DNA of 20,648 bases, taken from the NCBI GenBank assembly GCA_003541875.1, contig DPLS01000296.1, positions 1 through 20,648 on the forward strand. The letters are read 5' to 3'. Below the pieces are notes generated by a model that worked only from the letters and a program-made list of their open reading frames with translations, was not told the origin of the DNA and ran no database searches. Source of the stretch: Bacteroidota bacterium. GTDB taxonomy: Bacteria > Bacteroidota > Ignavibacteria > UBA10030 > UBA6906. This document shows positions 14,033 to 20,648 of this stretch, piece by piece (position 1 is the first letter of the stretch; each line of letters begins with the position of its first letter). A program made the translations under genes and the position numbers.

Positions 14033-15986
14033 TTCCTCGCGACGTGGTGAGTCTCGAACCAAGCTTGGCGAGGGTTGCGAAGATAACCTCGTTTGAGGGA
14101 AACTCTGTAGAAAGCTGCGTGTAGACCTCCCGGAATCTCAAGACATCTTCCTCCGTGCGGACGAGTTGCAGCAACCGTTCTGAGACGAATTTGAGTTCGT
14201 ATTCGAAGTGGCCTTTGAGGTCTGCGAGAAGCAAATGCTCCAGAGCAGCCTTCTCTGCGGCGGAGTTGCCAAGTCCCATGTAAGCAGCCGCCTGGTAGAG
14301 GTAAGCGGCGGGATGACTGCACTGCTCAAGCTCTTTCTCAAGGGATCGAAGAGCCTCGGCATACCGTTTCAGCGTCACAAGAGCGGCGGCCTGCATCAGG
14401 TTTGACTTTGGATAGGTTGGCGACAGCCCCTGCAACTGCTGTGCTGCCTCCATCGCTTCCTTGTCTTGTCCGGCCATGAGGAGCGTTAGAGTGAGATTCG
14501 AGCGAGCAAGGAGGTTGTTCGGGTCGAGCGCTATTGCATGCTGATACTCGCTGATTGCCGTGGGGAGTTTTTTTGATTGAGCAGCCATCATCGCCGTGAT
14601 CATATGGCCATCTGCTCTATACACATCTAACTCACCACTCGCAAACCAATATGCGAACACCCCCCACCCAGCAAGCGGCAGGAGGGGAGACCACTTCGGC
14701 AGCCGCAACCTCATCGCCGATCCTGCGAAGTTACCGGATGATTGCGAAGCCAAGATGCCAAGGAACAACCATGCAATTGCTCCCACAGGTGCGACTCTCA
14801 ACGATATGTTGGCCAGGTTATCGAAAAGTATCGCGAGAAACGAACAGATAAGACCTACCCTCATCAGCCGGTCGGCTTCCTTCTCCTTGACTTGAGATCT
14901 GAATCCCACGAAGAGTGCCGTCGCTATAGTCGTAAGGTACACTACAAGGCCAACTCCGCCGAGGTCAACAGCGGTTTCGACTAGCTCATTATGTGCATGG
15001 GGAACCACGTCTTCACTCTTGACGATCCAATAGTCTGGCGATCTGAACTCACGCATCACCTCTCCGTAGCTGCCAATACCGTGGCCAAAGAATGGTGCAG
15101 CTTTGAACGCATTGTACCCGGCCTCCCAGAAGTACATCCGGCGAGCGAATGAAGAACTTGCATCGGTGCTGAACGACTTCTCGATTCGTTCGACTAATCG
15201 AGGAGAGAGATAGACTGCTGACGCTGCCACTGCGATGGCTACGGTTCCCCAAATGAGAATCTGCCTTGGTTTGCGTCTAGACAATGCAGCAAAGAGGATT
15301 AGCGAGAGCAAGAAGGCTGCAATACTTGTCCTCGTTGAGGTTACGAACAATACAAATGCAAGCCCGCCCAAAAGGATAGCTTGAGACCACCTCTTCCAGG
15401 TCCTGGCTCTCGCGTTGACCGTGAGAGCCAGGAGCACAGGGAAAAGCAGCACGATGTATCCGCTTAAATATGTTGCATTGGTCAAAGTAGAGGCAACACG
15501 CCGATCCTCACCAATGAAGAAGTTCAGGAACAATTTGTCTGCGAAAAAGAACTGCAGTATACCCACAATGCAGACCGCAGAAGCGAACAGAGCAAGGATC
15601 CGCATGAGTTTGTCGACATCCGTTCGTTTTGGAAAAAGCTGTGTTCCAGCAAAGAAGCAGCCAAGAAAGGGAATCCAGATCTTCAAAGCCTGAACGCTGG
15701 TCCATTGATTCTTCGAGTAGAAGACCGAGGCCAGGATGAGGAGAAGGAATACTAGAACCGGGAAATCGTTAGATGATCGTTGAAACTCCATTTTTCCCCG
15801 CCGGATTGACTCTGCTAAGAATGTCGCGACAAGGAGGCTGCTAGACAAAACGAGGAGCGGAGTCTTGGCAATACCGCTATCGTATGAATTAACGGTGATG
15901 ACAAGCGTGGTTGAACCGAGGAGCAGGTACACAATCCACTGTAAGCTGGATGTGTCTGCGAAGAAGGAGCGACCAGAGTTACTCAT
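14028..15986 (-). CDS. O-antigen ligase/polymerase family protein with C-terminal TPR-like domain
   Basis: A 652-residue inner-membrane protein. Residues 16-415 contain about 11-12 hydrophobic helices with the Wzy/WaaL family signature: STRTSIAAFLLSL (Arg219), FFGHGIGSYGEVM before the large periplasmic loop, and VPHAHNELVETAVDLG with His330, His332 and Glu334 at the usual catalytic His position. Residues 435-450 are a further helix. Residues 469-640 are TPR-like helical pairs (AISEYQHAIALDPNNLLARS, then YAEALRSLEKEL), probably periplasmic and for protein contact. The family transfers or polymerises lipid-linked sugar chains. Ligase, polymerase or protein O-glycosylase cannot be told apart by sequence. 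The gene is monocistronic; the ATG has no recognisable ribosome site. A weak TTGACT box lies at 16050-16045 on the minus strand. Confidence 0.88.
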   Translation of the reverse strand: MSNSGRSFFADTSSLQWIVYLLLGSTTLVITVNSYDSGIAKTPLLVLSSSLLVATFLAESIRRGKMEFQRSSNDFPVLVFLLLILASVFYSKNQWTSVQALKIWIPFLGCFFAGTQLFPKRTDVDKLMRILALFASAVCIVGILQFFFADKLFLNFFIGEDRRVASTLTNATYLSGYIVLLFPVLLALTVNARARTWKRWSQAILLGGLAFVLFVTSTRTSIAAFLLSLILFAALSRRKPRQILIWGTVAIAVAASAVYLSPRLVERIEKSFSTDASSSFARRMYFWEAGYNAFKAAPFFGHGIGSYGEVMREFRSPDYWIVKSEDVVPHAHNELVETAVDLGGVGLVVYLTTIATALFVGFRSQVKEKEADRLMRVGLICSFLAILFDNLANISLRVAPVGAIAWLFLGILASQSSGNFAGSAMRLRLPKWSPLLPLAGWGVFAYWFASGELDVYRADGHMITAMMAAQSKKLPTAISEYQHAIALDPNNLLARSNLTLTLLMAGQDKEAMEAAQQLQGLSPTYPKSNLMQAAALVTLKRYAEALRSLEKELEQCSHPAAYLYQAAAYMGLGNSAAEKAALEHLLLADLKGHFEYELKFVSERLLQLVRTEEDVLRFREVYTQLSTEFPSNEVIFATLAKLGSRLTTSRGR

Positions 15987-16101
15987 CTGTGCGTGTGTGG
16001 AGGAAACAAAATTGCACTCTGAAAATCTCTGATTTGGGACTCAAAGTCAACTCTACCATCTCGGAGGTAAGGGTCTGTGCGGCGCTTTGACTTTCAACCC
16101 G

Positions 16102-16164
16102 TCATTTGTTACCTTTTTGACAGGTGCTTCAGGTTGTTTCTGTACTGAATTCGGTAACAATTGA
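16102..16164. repeat. Dyad framing the promoter of the PurC-like gene
   Basis: TCATTTGTTACC (16102-16113) and GGTAACAATTGA (16153-16164) are inverted copies matching at 11 of 12 positions, 39 bases apart. The -35 and -10 boxes lie between them and the predicted start falls on the second arm. The layout suggests a repressor that binds both arms; this is inference. Confidence 0.55.
16117..16146 (+). promoter_or_regulatory. Sigma-70-type promoter of the purC-like/psd/pssA/purSQ/tatA operon
   Basis: TTGACA (16117-16122, perfect), an 18-base spacer, TGTACT (16141-16146). The start would be near 16153, 27 bases before the GTG at 16180. A second, weaker TTGACT lies at 16087-16092. No other convincing promoter is seen before tatA, so it may drive the whole run of genes. 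Confidence 0.6.
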
Positions 16165-16179
16165 TCCAAAAGGCTTCCG

Positions 16180-16965
16180 GTGGTAAGAGTGTTACGGGTT
16201 GGTGGGACGGCAAAAAATCTGTTTGACGCAGACCAGTCCGGAATGCTCATACAACAATTCAAAGACACAAACCAATCCCACCCCAATACCGACAACGCCG
16301 ATCGTCGTCAGGTATCTGGTCAGCTTGCAAAGATGCAACCACCAAGGACGGCAGGAACGGAACCGAATAAGAAAGCTCAGAACACTACCATTGCCACCCT
16401 GGCAAATGAGATCTCGTCGTATCTCTTCAAGTATCTCGCCGGATTCCGCATACCTACTCACTTTGTTGAAAAGGTCTCGGGGTCGGAGATGCTCGTGAAG
16501 CAATTGGCGATGATTCCACTTCAGGTTCGCGTCCACAATGTTGCCTCTGGAGAGTTCTCAAAACAATTCGGGATTAAAGAGGGAACAGAGTTAACCGTTC
16601 CCGTGATCGAGCATTACTTCAAGAATCCTGACCTTGGCAATCCACTCACGAACGAGTTCCACATCTATTCTCTTGGACTTGCCACGCCGGAGCAGCTTCG
16701 TGCCATCAATAGGCTGGCTTCGAAGACGAACGTGGTTCTCAAATCTTTTTTCGAGCGCCGTGAACTGAAGCTCCTAAGCGTCAACCTGGAGTTCGGTGTT
16801 CTGGGGAATCAGGTAACAATCGGCGATGAGATATCACCCCGCACATGCCGTTTCGCTGATCTCCAGAAGAAGGATCGTGTGGGCAGGGATCTTTTTGCGG
16901 CTGGCAGCGAGGATGCGCTCGAAGTGTATGCAGAGGTTCGCAATCGAATCTACAGAACATTTTAG
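16180..16965 (+). CDS. PurC (SAICAR synthetase) family protein, divergent, probably not a standard SAICAR synthetase
   Basis: The 261-residue product aligns along its length with PurC, which joins CAIR and aspartate using ATP. Recognisable blocks: GTAKNLFDADQSG (usual GKAK), NEISSYLFKYLAGFRIPTHF, MLVKQLAMIPL, FGIKEGTEL, NEFHIYSLGLATPEQL, LEFG, GDEISPRTCR and KDRVGRDL. Key signature residues are replaced: Lys of GKAK is Thr10; the PLEVVVRNxxAGS motif reads PLQVRVHNVASGE (Arg to His119, Ser to Glu125); the VDFKLEFG motif reads LSVNLEFG (Asp to Ser200, Lys to Asn202). Residues 32-70 are a polar, low-complexity insertion replacing the conserved FNGKKKGQ stretch. Start: GTG at 16180 with AAAAGG 6 bases upstream; a stop lies just upstream in frame. 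It is followed by psd after 12 bases. Either a pseudoenzyme/paralogue or a badly diverged enzyme. Confidence 0.8.
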   Translation: MVRVLRVGGTAKNLFDADQSGMLIQQFKDTNQSHPNTDNADRRQVSGQLAKMQPPRTAGTEPNKKAQNTTIATLANEISSYLFKYLAGFRIPTHFVEKVSGSEMLVKQLAMIPLQVRVHNVASGEFSKQFGIKEGTELTVPVIEHYFKNPDLGNPLTNEFHIYSLGLATPEQLRAINRLASKTNVVLKSFFERRELKLLSVNLEFGVLGNQVTIGDEISPRTCRFADLQKKDRVGRDLFAAGSEDALEVYAEVRNRIYRTF

Positions 16966-16977
16966 ACAAAGACATTT

Positions 16978-17628
16978 GTGATCACGAAATACGGGTACGA
17001 GGTTGTTGCAGTGGTGATTGCTCTGGTCGTGGTCGGGTCGTTGCTTGCTTGGTTCCTTGTTGATATTGTTGAGCTGAGATTTGGGCTTATTGGACTGTTC
17101 CTTCTATTTTTGATTTTCACGATCAGCTTTTTCCGTGACCCGGAGCGCCAGACTCCAGAAGGGAGCGGTCTCATCATCTCGCCGGCCGATGGAAAAGTAG
17201 TGCTGGTGAAGGAAGTCGATGAAGGCGAATACCTGAAGGGGAAGGGAACGCAGGTGAGCATCTTCATGTCTCCGTTCAACGTGCATGTCAACCGGTACCC
17301 CGTCAGTGGAAGGGTGGGATGCTTTAAGCATATCCCGGGTGAGTATCTCGTCGCATTTGATGAAAAGTCTTCGCTGCGAAACGAGCGCACGCATATCGGG
17401 ATTGAGAATGAACGAGGGAGAGTGTTCTTTCGTCAGATTGCCGGTTTTGTAGCAAGGCGGATCGTTGCACCAATTCGGGTTGGCGATGAAGCGGTGGCCG
17501 GTGAGCGATTCGGCATGATCCGATTTGGCTCTCGCGTCGATGTCGTCGTGCCGCACGGCTGTGAGGTAAAAGTCCAGGTTGGCGACAGAACCGTCGCGGG
17601 GGAGACAGTCCTGGCGGGGTTTGCATAA
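16978..17628 (+). CDS. psd: Phosphatidylserine decarboxylase proenzyme
   Basis: Decarboxylates phosphatidylserine to phosphatidylethanolamine at the inner membrane. The 216-residue product is of the short type. Two N-terminal membrane helices (about 8-26 and 34-50) precede FFRDPERQTPE, ISPADGKVV, the SPFNVHVNRYPVSG block and the self-cleavage site FGS at Gly184-Ser185, where Ser becomes the pyruvoyl cofactor; this branch uses RFGSRVD instead of LGST. The best start is GTG at 16978, 12 bases after the PurC-like stop, with a weak ribosome site. The next gene, pssA, makes its substrate, so the two genes form a complete PE branch. Confidence 0.96.
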   Translation: MITKYGYEVVAVVIALVVVGSLLAWFLVDIVELRFGLIGLFLLFLIFTISFFRDPERQTPEGSGLIISPADGKVVLVKEVDEGEYLKGKGTQVSIFMSPFNVHVNRYPVSGRVGCFKHIPGEYLVAFDEKSSLRNERTHIGIENERGRVFFRQIAGFVARRIVAPIRVGDEAVAGERFGMIRFGSRVDVVVPHGCEVKVQVGDRTVAGETVLAGFA

Positions 17629-17661
17629 GATGACTGTCCTATCGACTATCAAAGGTTTTCC

Positions 17662-18426
17662 ATGAGAGTAACGCGCGCTGTGGTGCCCAGCCTGTTCACC
17701 GTGCTGAACATGTTTTGTGGATTTCTCTCCATTGTCTATGCAAGCAAGGGGGATATTCTGCAAGCGTCGTGGCTGATCATACTGGCTGCGGGCTTCGATG
17801 CCCTCGATGGCGTGATGGCGAGAATCACAAAGTCCTCATCGCAATTTGGTGTTGAAATAGACTCTCTTTCTGATGTTGTTTCCTTTGGTGCTGCCCCGGC
17901 GTTCCTCGTGTATCAAGCGCACCTCCAGACGCTGGAGGGCTTCGGCATACTCTTAAGTTCATTGCTGATGGTCTTCGCAGGTCTAAGACTTGCAAGGTTT
18001 AACGTCAATCTCGTTGGCTTCGAGAAGGATCATTTCTCCGGTCTCCCCACACCGGCGAGTGCCTTGACGGTGGCGTCGTTTCTCATAAACTACTGGAGTG
18101 CAACAACCGGGCTTGGCGGGGCTGCCGCTCTGCTACCGTATCTGGTGGTCATCTTATCTCTGCTCATGGTGAGCAAGGTGAAGTACGATACACTGCCGAA
18201 GATCTCCCGGCGATCATTTCAGCGAGAACCGTGGAAGTTCGTTTTCCTTGCACTGGCAATCGTGGTTGTGGTCGTGAGTGCTGGAGAAGCCATCTTCCCG
18301 CTGTTTGTTCTGTTCGTCATGTTGGGGATTGTCCGCTACGTTGGCAGTATGGTGAAGCACATCCTCCACCACGAAGCCAAGAGGAAAGAAGAGGAGACCG
18401 TCGAGCCCACGAGTGTTGACATCTGA
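17662..18426 (+). CDS. pssA: CDP-diacylglycerol-serine O-phosphatidyltransferase
   Basis: Makes phosphatidylserine from CDP-diacylglycerol and serine in the inner membrane. The 254-residue product carries the perfect CDP-alcohol phosphatidyltransferase motif DG-x2-AR-x8-G-x3-D-x3-D at Asp49, Gly50, Ala53, Arg54, Gly63, Asp67 and Asp71, followed by FGAAPAFL, the RLARFNV region and several helices. VVPSLFTVLNMFCGF at the start is typical of the Gram-positive/archaeal-type PssA. The ATG follows AAAGG by 7 bases and is 33 bases after psd. The C-terminus ends in a charged tail (KRKEEETVEPT). Confidence 0.96.
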   Translation: MRVTRAVVPSLFTVLNMFCGFLSIVYASKGDILQASWLIILAAGFDALDGVMARITKSSSQFGVEIDSLSDVVSFGAAPAFLVYQAHLQTLEGFGILLSSLLMVFAGLRLARFNVNLVGFEKDHFSGLPTPASALTVASFLINYWSATTGLGGAAALLPYLVVILSLLMVSKVKYDTLPKISRRSFQREPWKFVFLALAIVVVVVSAGEAIFPLFVLFVMLGIVRYVGSMVKHILHHEAKRKEEETVEPTSVDI

Positions 18427-18441
18427 GCAAAGGAAGCAGAC

Positions 18442-18690
18442 ATGTTTCTGTCCAAGGTAAAGATCACGCTTCGCAAGTCAATTCTTGATCCTCAGGGGAA
18501 GGCCGTTGAGCATGCAGTGTCGGCGCTTGGTGTCAAGAGCGTTCATGACGTGAGGATGGGCAAGTATATCGAATTCAGGGTTGAGGGTGCTTCGGAGGCG
18601 GAAGCAAAGCGTGCAACGGAAGAAGTATGCAAGAAACTCCTTGCGAACCCGGTGATGGAGGACTATCACATTGAAATAGAGAAAGTGTAG
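18442..18690 (+). CDS. purS: Phosphoribosylformylglycinamidine synthase subunit PurS
   Basis: An 82-residue protein matching PurS, the small bridging subunit of the PurS-PurQ-PurL complex that converts FGAR to FGAM in purine synthesis. Diagnostic pieces are KVKITLRKSILDPQGKAVEH, LGVKSVHDVRMGKYIEF and the ending NPVMEDYHIE. AAGGAAG lies 6 bases before the ATG. purQ follows with no gap. A short purL is expected elsewhere in the genome. Confidence 0.96.
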   Translation: MFLSKVKITLRKSILDPQGKAVEHAVSALGVKSVHDVRMGKYIEFRVEGASEAEAKRATEEVCKKLLANPVMEDYHIEIEKV

Positions 18691-19461
18691 ATGATCGAGA
18701 GGGTGAAATTCGGGGTCGTTGTCTTTCCGGGGTCGAACTGCGACCACGATGCGTACTATGTGTGCAAGAAAGTCATGCATCAGGACGCGGTGTTCCTCTG
18801 GCACAAGGATGCTGATTTGCAGGATGTTGATGTGGTTATTTTGCCCGGCGGCTTTTCGTACGGTGACTACTTGCGGTGTGGTGCGATTGCCCGCTTCTCG
18901 CCTATCATGAAAGAAGTCATCCGATTTGCGAAAGATGGGGGTACGGTCATCGGGATCTGTAACGGGTTTCAGATTCTCGTCGAAGCGGGATTGCTCCCGG
19001 GCGTGCTTCTCAGAAATGCTTCGCTCAGGTTTGTCTGCAAGTATGTGAACCTGAAGGTGGAGAACGTGGACACACGGTTCACCAGCAAATGTCATCCGGG
19101 GGAGGTTTTGGCCATCCCTATCGCACATGGAGATGGTAACTATTTCACCGATCCCGAAACGCTTGCCACACTTGAAGCCAAAGGTCAAATCGTCTTCCGG
19201 TACAGCGACATCGATGGCCGTATCACGGAAGAAGCCAACCCGAACGGCTCGATGGCAAGCATTGCAGGTATTGTGAATGAAGCAGGCAACGTTCTCGGAA
19301 TGATGCCTCACCCCGAACGCGCAGCCGATCCTTTGCTACGCCACATGGATGGCCAGAAGATATTTCAATCAATAATCAACAGTTCTGTGCCCAGTACAAC
19401 GAGCCAGGCACTGGCTGCTGCCGGGCACACACTAATTGCCGCGGAAGGCGGAAGGAGATAG
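18691..19461 (+). CDS. purQ: Phosphoribosylformylglycinamidine synthase glutaminase subunit PurQ
   Basis: Class I glutamine amidotransferase subunit that supplies ammonia to PurL. The catalytic triad is visible: Cys90 in GICNGFQIL, with His207 and Glu209 in [13 protein letters not shown]; the oxyanion strand is [13 protein letters not shown]. The core is 232 residues, the usual size. About 24 extra Ala/Thr/Ser-rich residues follow at the C-terminus ([15 protein letters not shown] onward). The ATG directly abuts the purS stop, so translation is coupled. tatA begins 3 bases after its stop. Confidence 0.97.
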   Translation: MIERVKFGVVVFPGSNCDHDAYYVCKKVMHQDAVFLWHKDADLQDVDVVILPGGFSYGDYLRCGAIARFSPIMKEVIRFAKDGGTVIGICNGFQILVEAGLLPGVLLRNASLRFVCKYVNLKVENVDTRFTSKCHPGEVLAIPIAHGDGNYFTDPETLATLEAKGQIVFRYSDIDGRITEEANPNGSMASIAGIVNEAGNVLGMMPHPERAADPLLRHMDGQKIFQSIINSSVPSTTSQALAAAGHTLIAAEGGRR

Positions 19462-19464
19462 GCT

Positions 19465-19653
19465 ATGGGTAACCTTGGTGCAACCGAGATCATCCTAATT
19501 GTATTTGTTCTCTTGATATTCTTTGGAGCGAAGAAGATCCCCGAACTTGCCCAGGGATTGGGTAAAGGCATTCGCGAATTCAAGAAGGCGGTGAAAGAGA
19601 CGGAGGATGACGTGACCTCCGACCCAAAGAAGATCGATGAGAAGAAGGGATAA
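19465..19653 (+). CDS. tatA: Sec-independent translocase protein TatA, copy 1
   Basis: A 62-residue single-span protein: short N-terminus with the conserved Glu (GATEIILI), a hydrophobic helix (about 8-21), the [22 protein letters not shown] hinge and amphipathic helix with the Phe-Gly pair, then a charged tail ending in KKIDEKKG. TatA forms the pore that moves folded twin-arginine proteins across the inner membrane. GGAAGGAG is upstream of the ATG. TatB-like length is lacking, so it is TatA/E type. tatC is not in the window. Confidence 0.95.
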   Translation: MGNLGATEIILIVFVLLIFFGAKKIPELAQGLGKGIREFKKAVKETEDDVTSDPKKIDEKKG

Positions 19654-19662
19654 GGATGTTCC

Positions 19663-19848
19663 ATGTTCGAGAACATTGGCGGTAGCGAGCTTCTCCTGAT
19701 TCTGTTCGTTGTGTTCATTTTCTTCGGTCCGAAGAAGTTGCCGGAGCTGGGCAAGAGTATCGGGAAAGGGATGCGAGAGTTTCGCAGTGCGATGCGCGGG
19801 CTTCAGGAGGATGTCCAGAACTCTACAAAGATCGACGAGAAGAAGTAA
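19663..19848 (+). CDS. tatA: Sec-independent translocase protein TatA, copy 2
   Basis: A 61-residue paralogue of the preceding gene, 9 bases downstream: GGSELLLILFVVFIFFGPKK with the more canonical Phe-Gly-Pro hinge, then LPELGKSIGKGMREFRSAM and a tail ending TKIDEKK, like its neighbour. AAGGATG lies before the ATG. Roughly half the residues match copy 1, so the duplication is old. One copy may act as TatB-like receptor partner and the other as pore-former, as suggested for other TatA pairs; this is inference. Confidence 0.95.
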   Translation: MFENIGGSELLLILFVVFIFFGPKKLPELGKSIGKGMREFRSAMRGLQEDVQNSTKIDEKK

Positions 19849-19876
19849 CCCGCAACTTTGTGCCCAGCAACTGTTC

Positions 19877-20035
19877 TTGCCATCTCGTAACTCAAGCTGG
19901 TCGCATAATCTGCTTCGCTTCATTGGATTGTTCTTTTCGATTGTTTCATTCGCAGTGATCACGCAGACATGCCAACTTGGCGGCATCAAGATCACCACAG
20001 AGGGGGAGTCAACTCTCATTCTTTTTCGACACTAA
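19877..20035 (+). CDS. Possible 52-residue membrane or lipoprotein-like peptide (uncertain)
   Basis: An open frame from a TTG at 19877 would encode a basic N-terminus (SRNSSWSHNLLR), a hydrophobic stretch (FIGLFFSIVSFAVIT), then Gln-Thr-Cys and a short polar end (QLGGIKITTEGES), which resembles a signal sequence with a poor lipobox. There is no ATG or GTG start before the hydrophobic stretch and no ribosome site, and I do not recognise the protein. The alternative is a non-coding gap of 214 bases (19849-20062) between tatA and sucD with nothing else visible. Confidence 0.15.
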   Translation: MPSRNSSWSHNLLRFIGLFFSIVSFAVITQTCQLGGIKITTEGESTLILFRH

Positions 20036-20062
20036 ACGAACTAGCAAGAAAGATAATCTGAT

Positions 20063-20648
20063 ATGAGCATTCTCGTCAATAAGAAATCCAAAGTTGTGGT
20101 TCAGGGCATCACGGGCGGTGAAGGGACCTTCCACACTTCTCAGATGATTGCCTATGGCACTAAAGTGGTTGGTGGTGTAACTCCGGGCAAAGGTGGAACA
20201 ACCTACAGCGGCAATGAGAAGGACCAATTCGCGCGGCCCGTTCGCGTATTTAACACTGTTTCGGAAGCGGTGAAGACGGTCGGAGCGGATGTTTCCGTCA
20301 TATTTGTGCCGGCGGCATTTGCCGGAGATGCCATTATGGAGGCGGCTGATGCGGGAATCAAAGTGGTGGTCTGCATTACGGAAGGCATTCCGGCTCGTGA
20401 CATGATCAAGGCCTACGACTTTGTGCAGAAGAAGGGGACAGTCCTCATTGGGCCAAACTGTCCTGGCATCATCACGCCAGGTGAGTGTAAGGTTGGCATC
20501 ATGCCGGGCTTCATTCACAAGGCAGGCCGTATTGGGCTGATTTCCCGGAGTGGAACACTCACCTATGAGGCAGTCTGGCAGTTGGCCTGCCGTGGTGCCG
20601 GTCAATCGACTTGTATCGGCATTGGTGGCGACCCGGTCAACGGCACCT
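20063..20648 (+). CDS. sucD: Succinyl-CoA synthetase (ADP/GDP-forming) alpha subunit, 3'-partial
   Basis: SucD with SucC interconverts succinyl-CoA and succinate in the TCA cycle, making ATP or GTP. The first 195 residues are in the window. They show the CoA-binding Rossmann loop ([19 protein letters not shown]), [22 protein letters not shown], the ITEGIP motif, [20 protein letters not shown] and [16 protein letters not shown], all standard. The active-site phospho-His lies beyond the end of the window. The ATG has only a weak AAGAAAG site 10 bases upstream. It is 214 bases after tatA, so probably has its own promoter, which I cannot place. Confidence 0.97.
   Translation, partial: MSILVNKKSKVVVQGITGGEGTFHTSQMIAYGTKVVGGVTPGKGGTTYSGNEKDQFARPVRVFNTVSEAVKTVGADVSVIFVPAAFAGDAIMEAADAGIKVVVCITEGIPARDMIKAYDFVQKKGTVLIGPNCPGIITPGECKVGIMPGFIHKAGRIGLISRSGTLTYEAVWQLACRGAGQSTCIGIGGDPVNGT

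Noticed and set aside
18478..19311. 277-codon minus-strand frame opposite purS and purQ
   Set aside because: His/Arg-rich shadow composition, no family resemblance, and full overlap with two convincing purine genes.
20052..20057. GATAAT as a -10 box for leaderless sucD mRNA
   Set aside because: It is 5 bases before the ATG, but no -35-like sequence is found at 16-18 bases upstream, so the match is likely chance.
1..20648. Mobile element, prophage, CRISPR or defence island
   Set aside because: No transposase, integrase, phage gene, direct-repeat array or attachment-site duplication was seen beside the four tRNA genes; the genes present are core metabolic or envelope genes.

Overview
The window is a chromosomal segment of moderate GC content with short intergenic gaps (none above about 245 bases). 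Gene content suggests a Gram-negative bacterium of the Bacteroidota/Chlorobiota/Ignavibacteriota (FCB) neighbourhood. The clues are an OmpA-type protein with thrombospondin type 3 calcium repeats, a PurS/PurQ-type FGAM synthase, tandem single-helix TatA proteins, surface polysaccharide genes and tRNA genes without encoded CCA. Five promoter-like sequences have an E. coli-like TTGAC-17/18-TANNNT layout rather than the TTTG/TAnnTTTG layout of classical Bacteroidetes, which favours the Chlorobi/Ignavibacteria side. This placement is inferred from gene content, not from a phylogeny.

Layout. Positions 1-7320 (+) look like one long operon: a partial sugar-transferase-like protein with a collapsed catalytic domain, accA, an acyl-CoA thioesterase, a tiny zinc-ribbon protein, nadC, a polysaccharide flippase, a DUF1385/YqhQ-like membrane protein and prfA. 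Positions 7317-10351 (-) hold tRNA-Arg(TCG), an ECF-type Co/Ni transporter (cbiM with a PDGLE/CbiN-like tail, cbiQ, cbiO) and tadA, which has its own promoter and ends head-on with prfA inside one shared CTAG. Positions 10560-11729 (+) encode WecB. Positions 11786-12138 (-) are a tRNA operon: Gln(CTG), Glu(CTC), Arg(ACG). Positions 12381-13934 (+) encode the OmpA/TSP3 protein, followed by a strong intrinsic terminator. Positions 14028-15986 (-) encode an O-antigen ligase/polymerase fused to a TPR-like domain. Positions 16180-20648 (+) hold a divergent PurC-like protein, psd, pssA, purS, purQ, two tatA genes and the start of sucD.

How the genes work together. Envelope work dominates: fatty-acid precursor supply (AccA), phosphatidylethanolamine synthesis (PssA then Psd), surface polysaccharide precursor, flipping and ligation (WecB, flippase, O-antigen ligase, sugar-transferase-like protein) and anchoring of the outer membrane to the wall (OmpA). 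Housekeeping functions are interleaved: NAD (NadC), purines (PurS/PurQ), translation (RF1, TadA and its substrate tRNA-Arg(ACG)), twin-arginine export and the TCA cycle (SucD).

I found no phage, transposon, CRISPR or defence system. The most unusual items are a PurC-family protein that has lost both family signature motifs and whose promoter is framed by a near-perfect 12-bp dyad, a sugar transferase whose catalytic segment is missing, and a tRNA-Arg that appears to share a transcript with a metal transporter whose first gene starts at a TTG.
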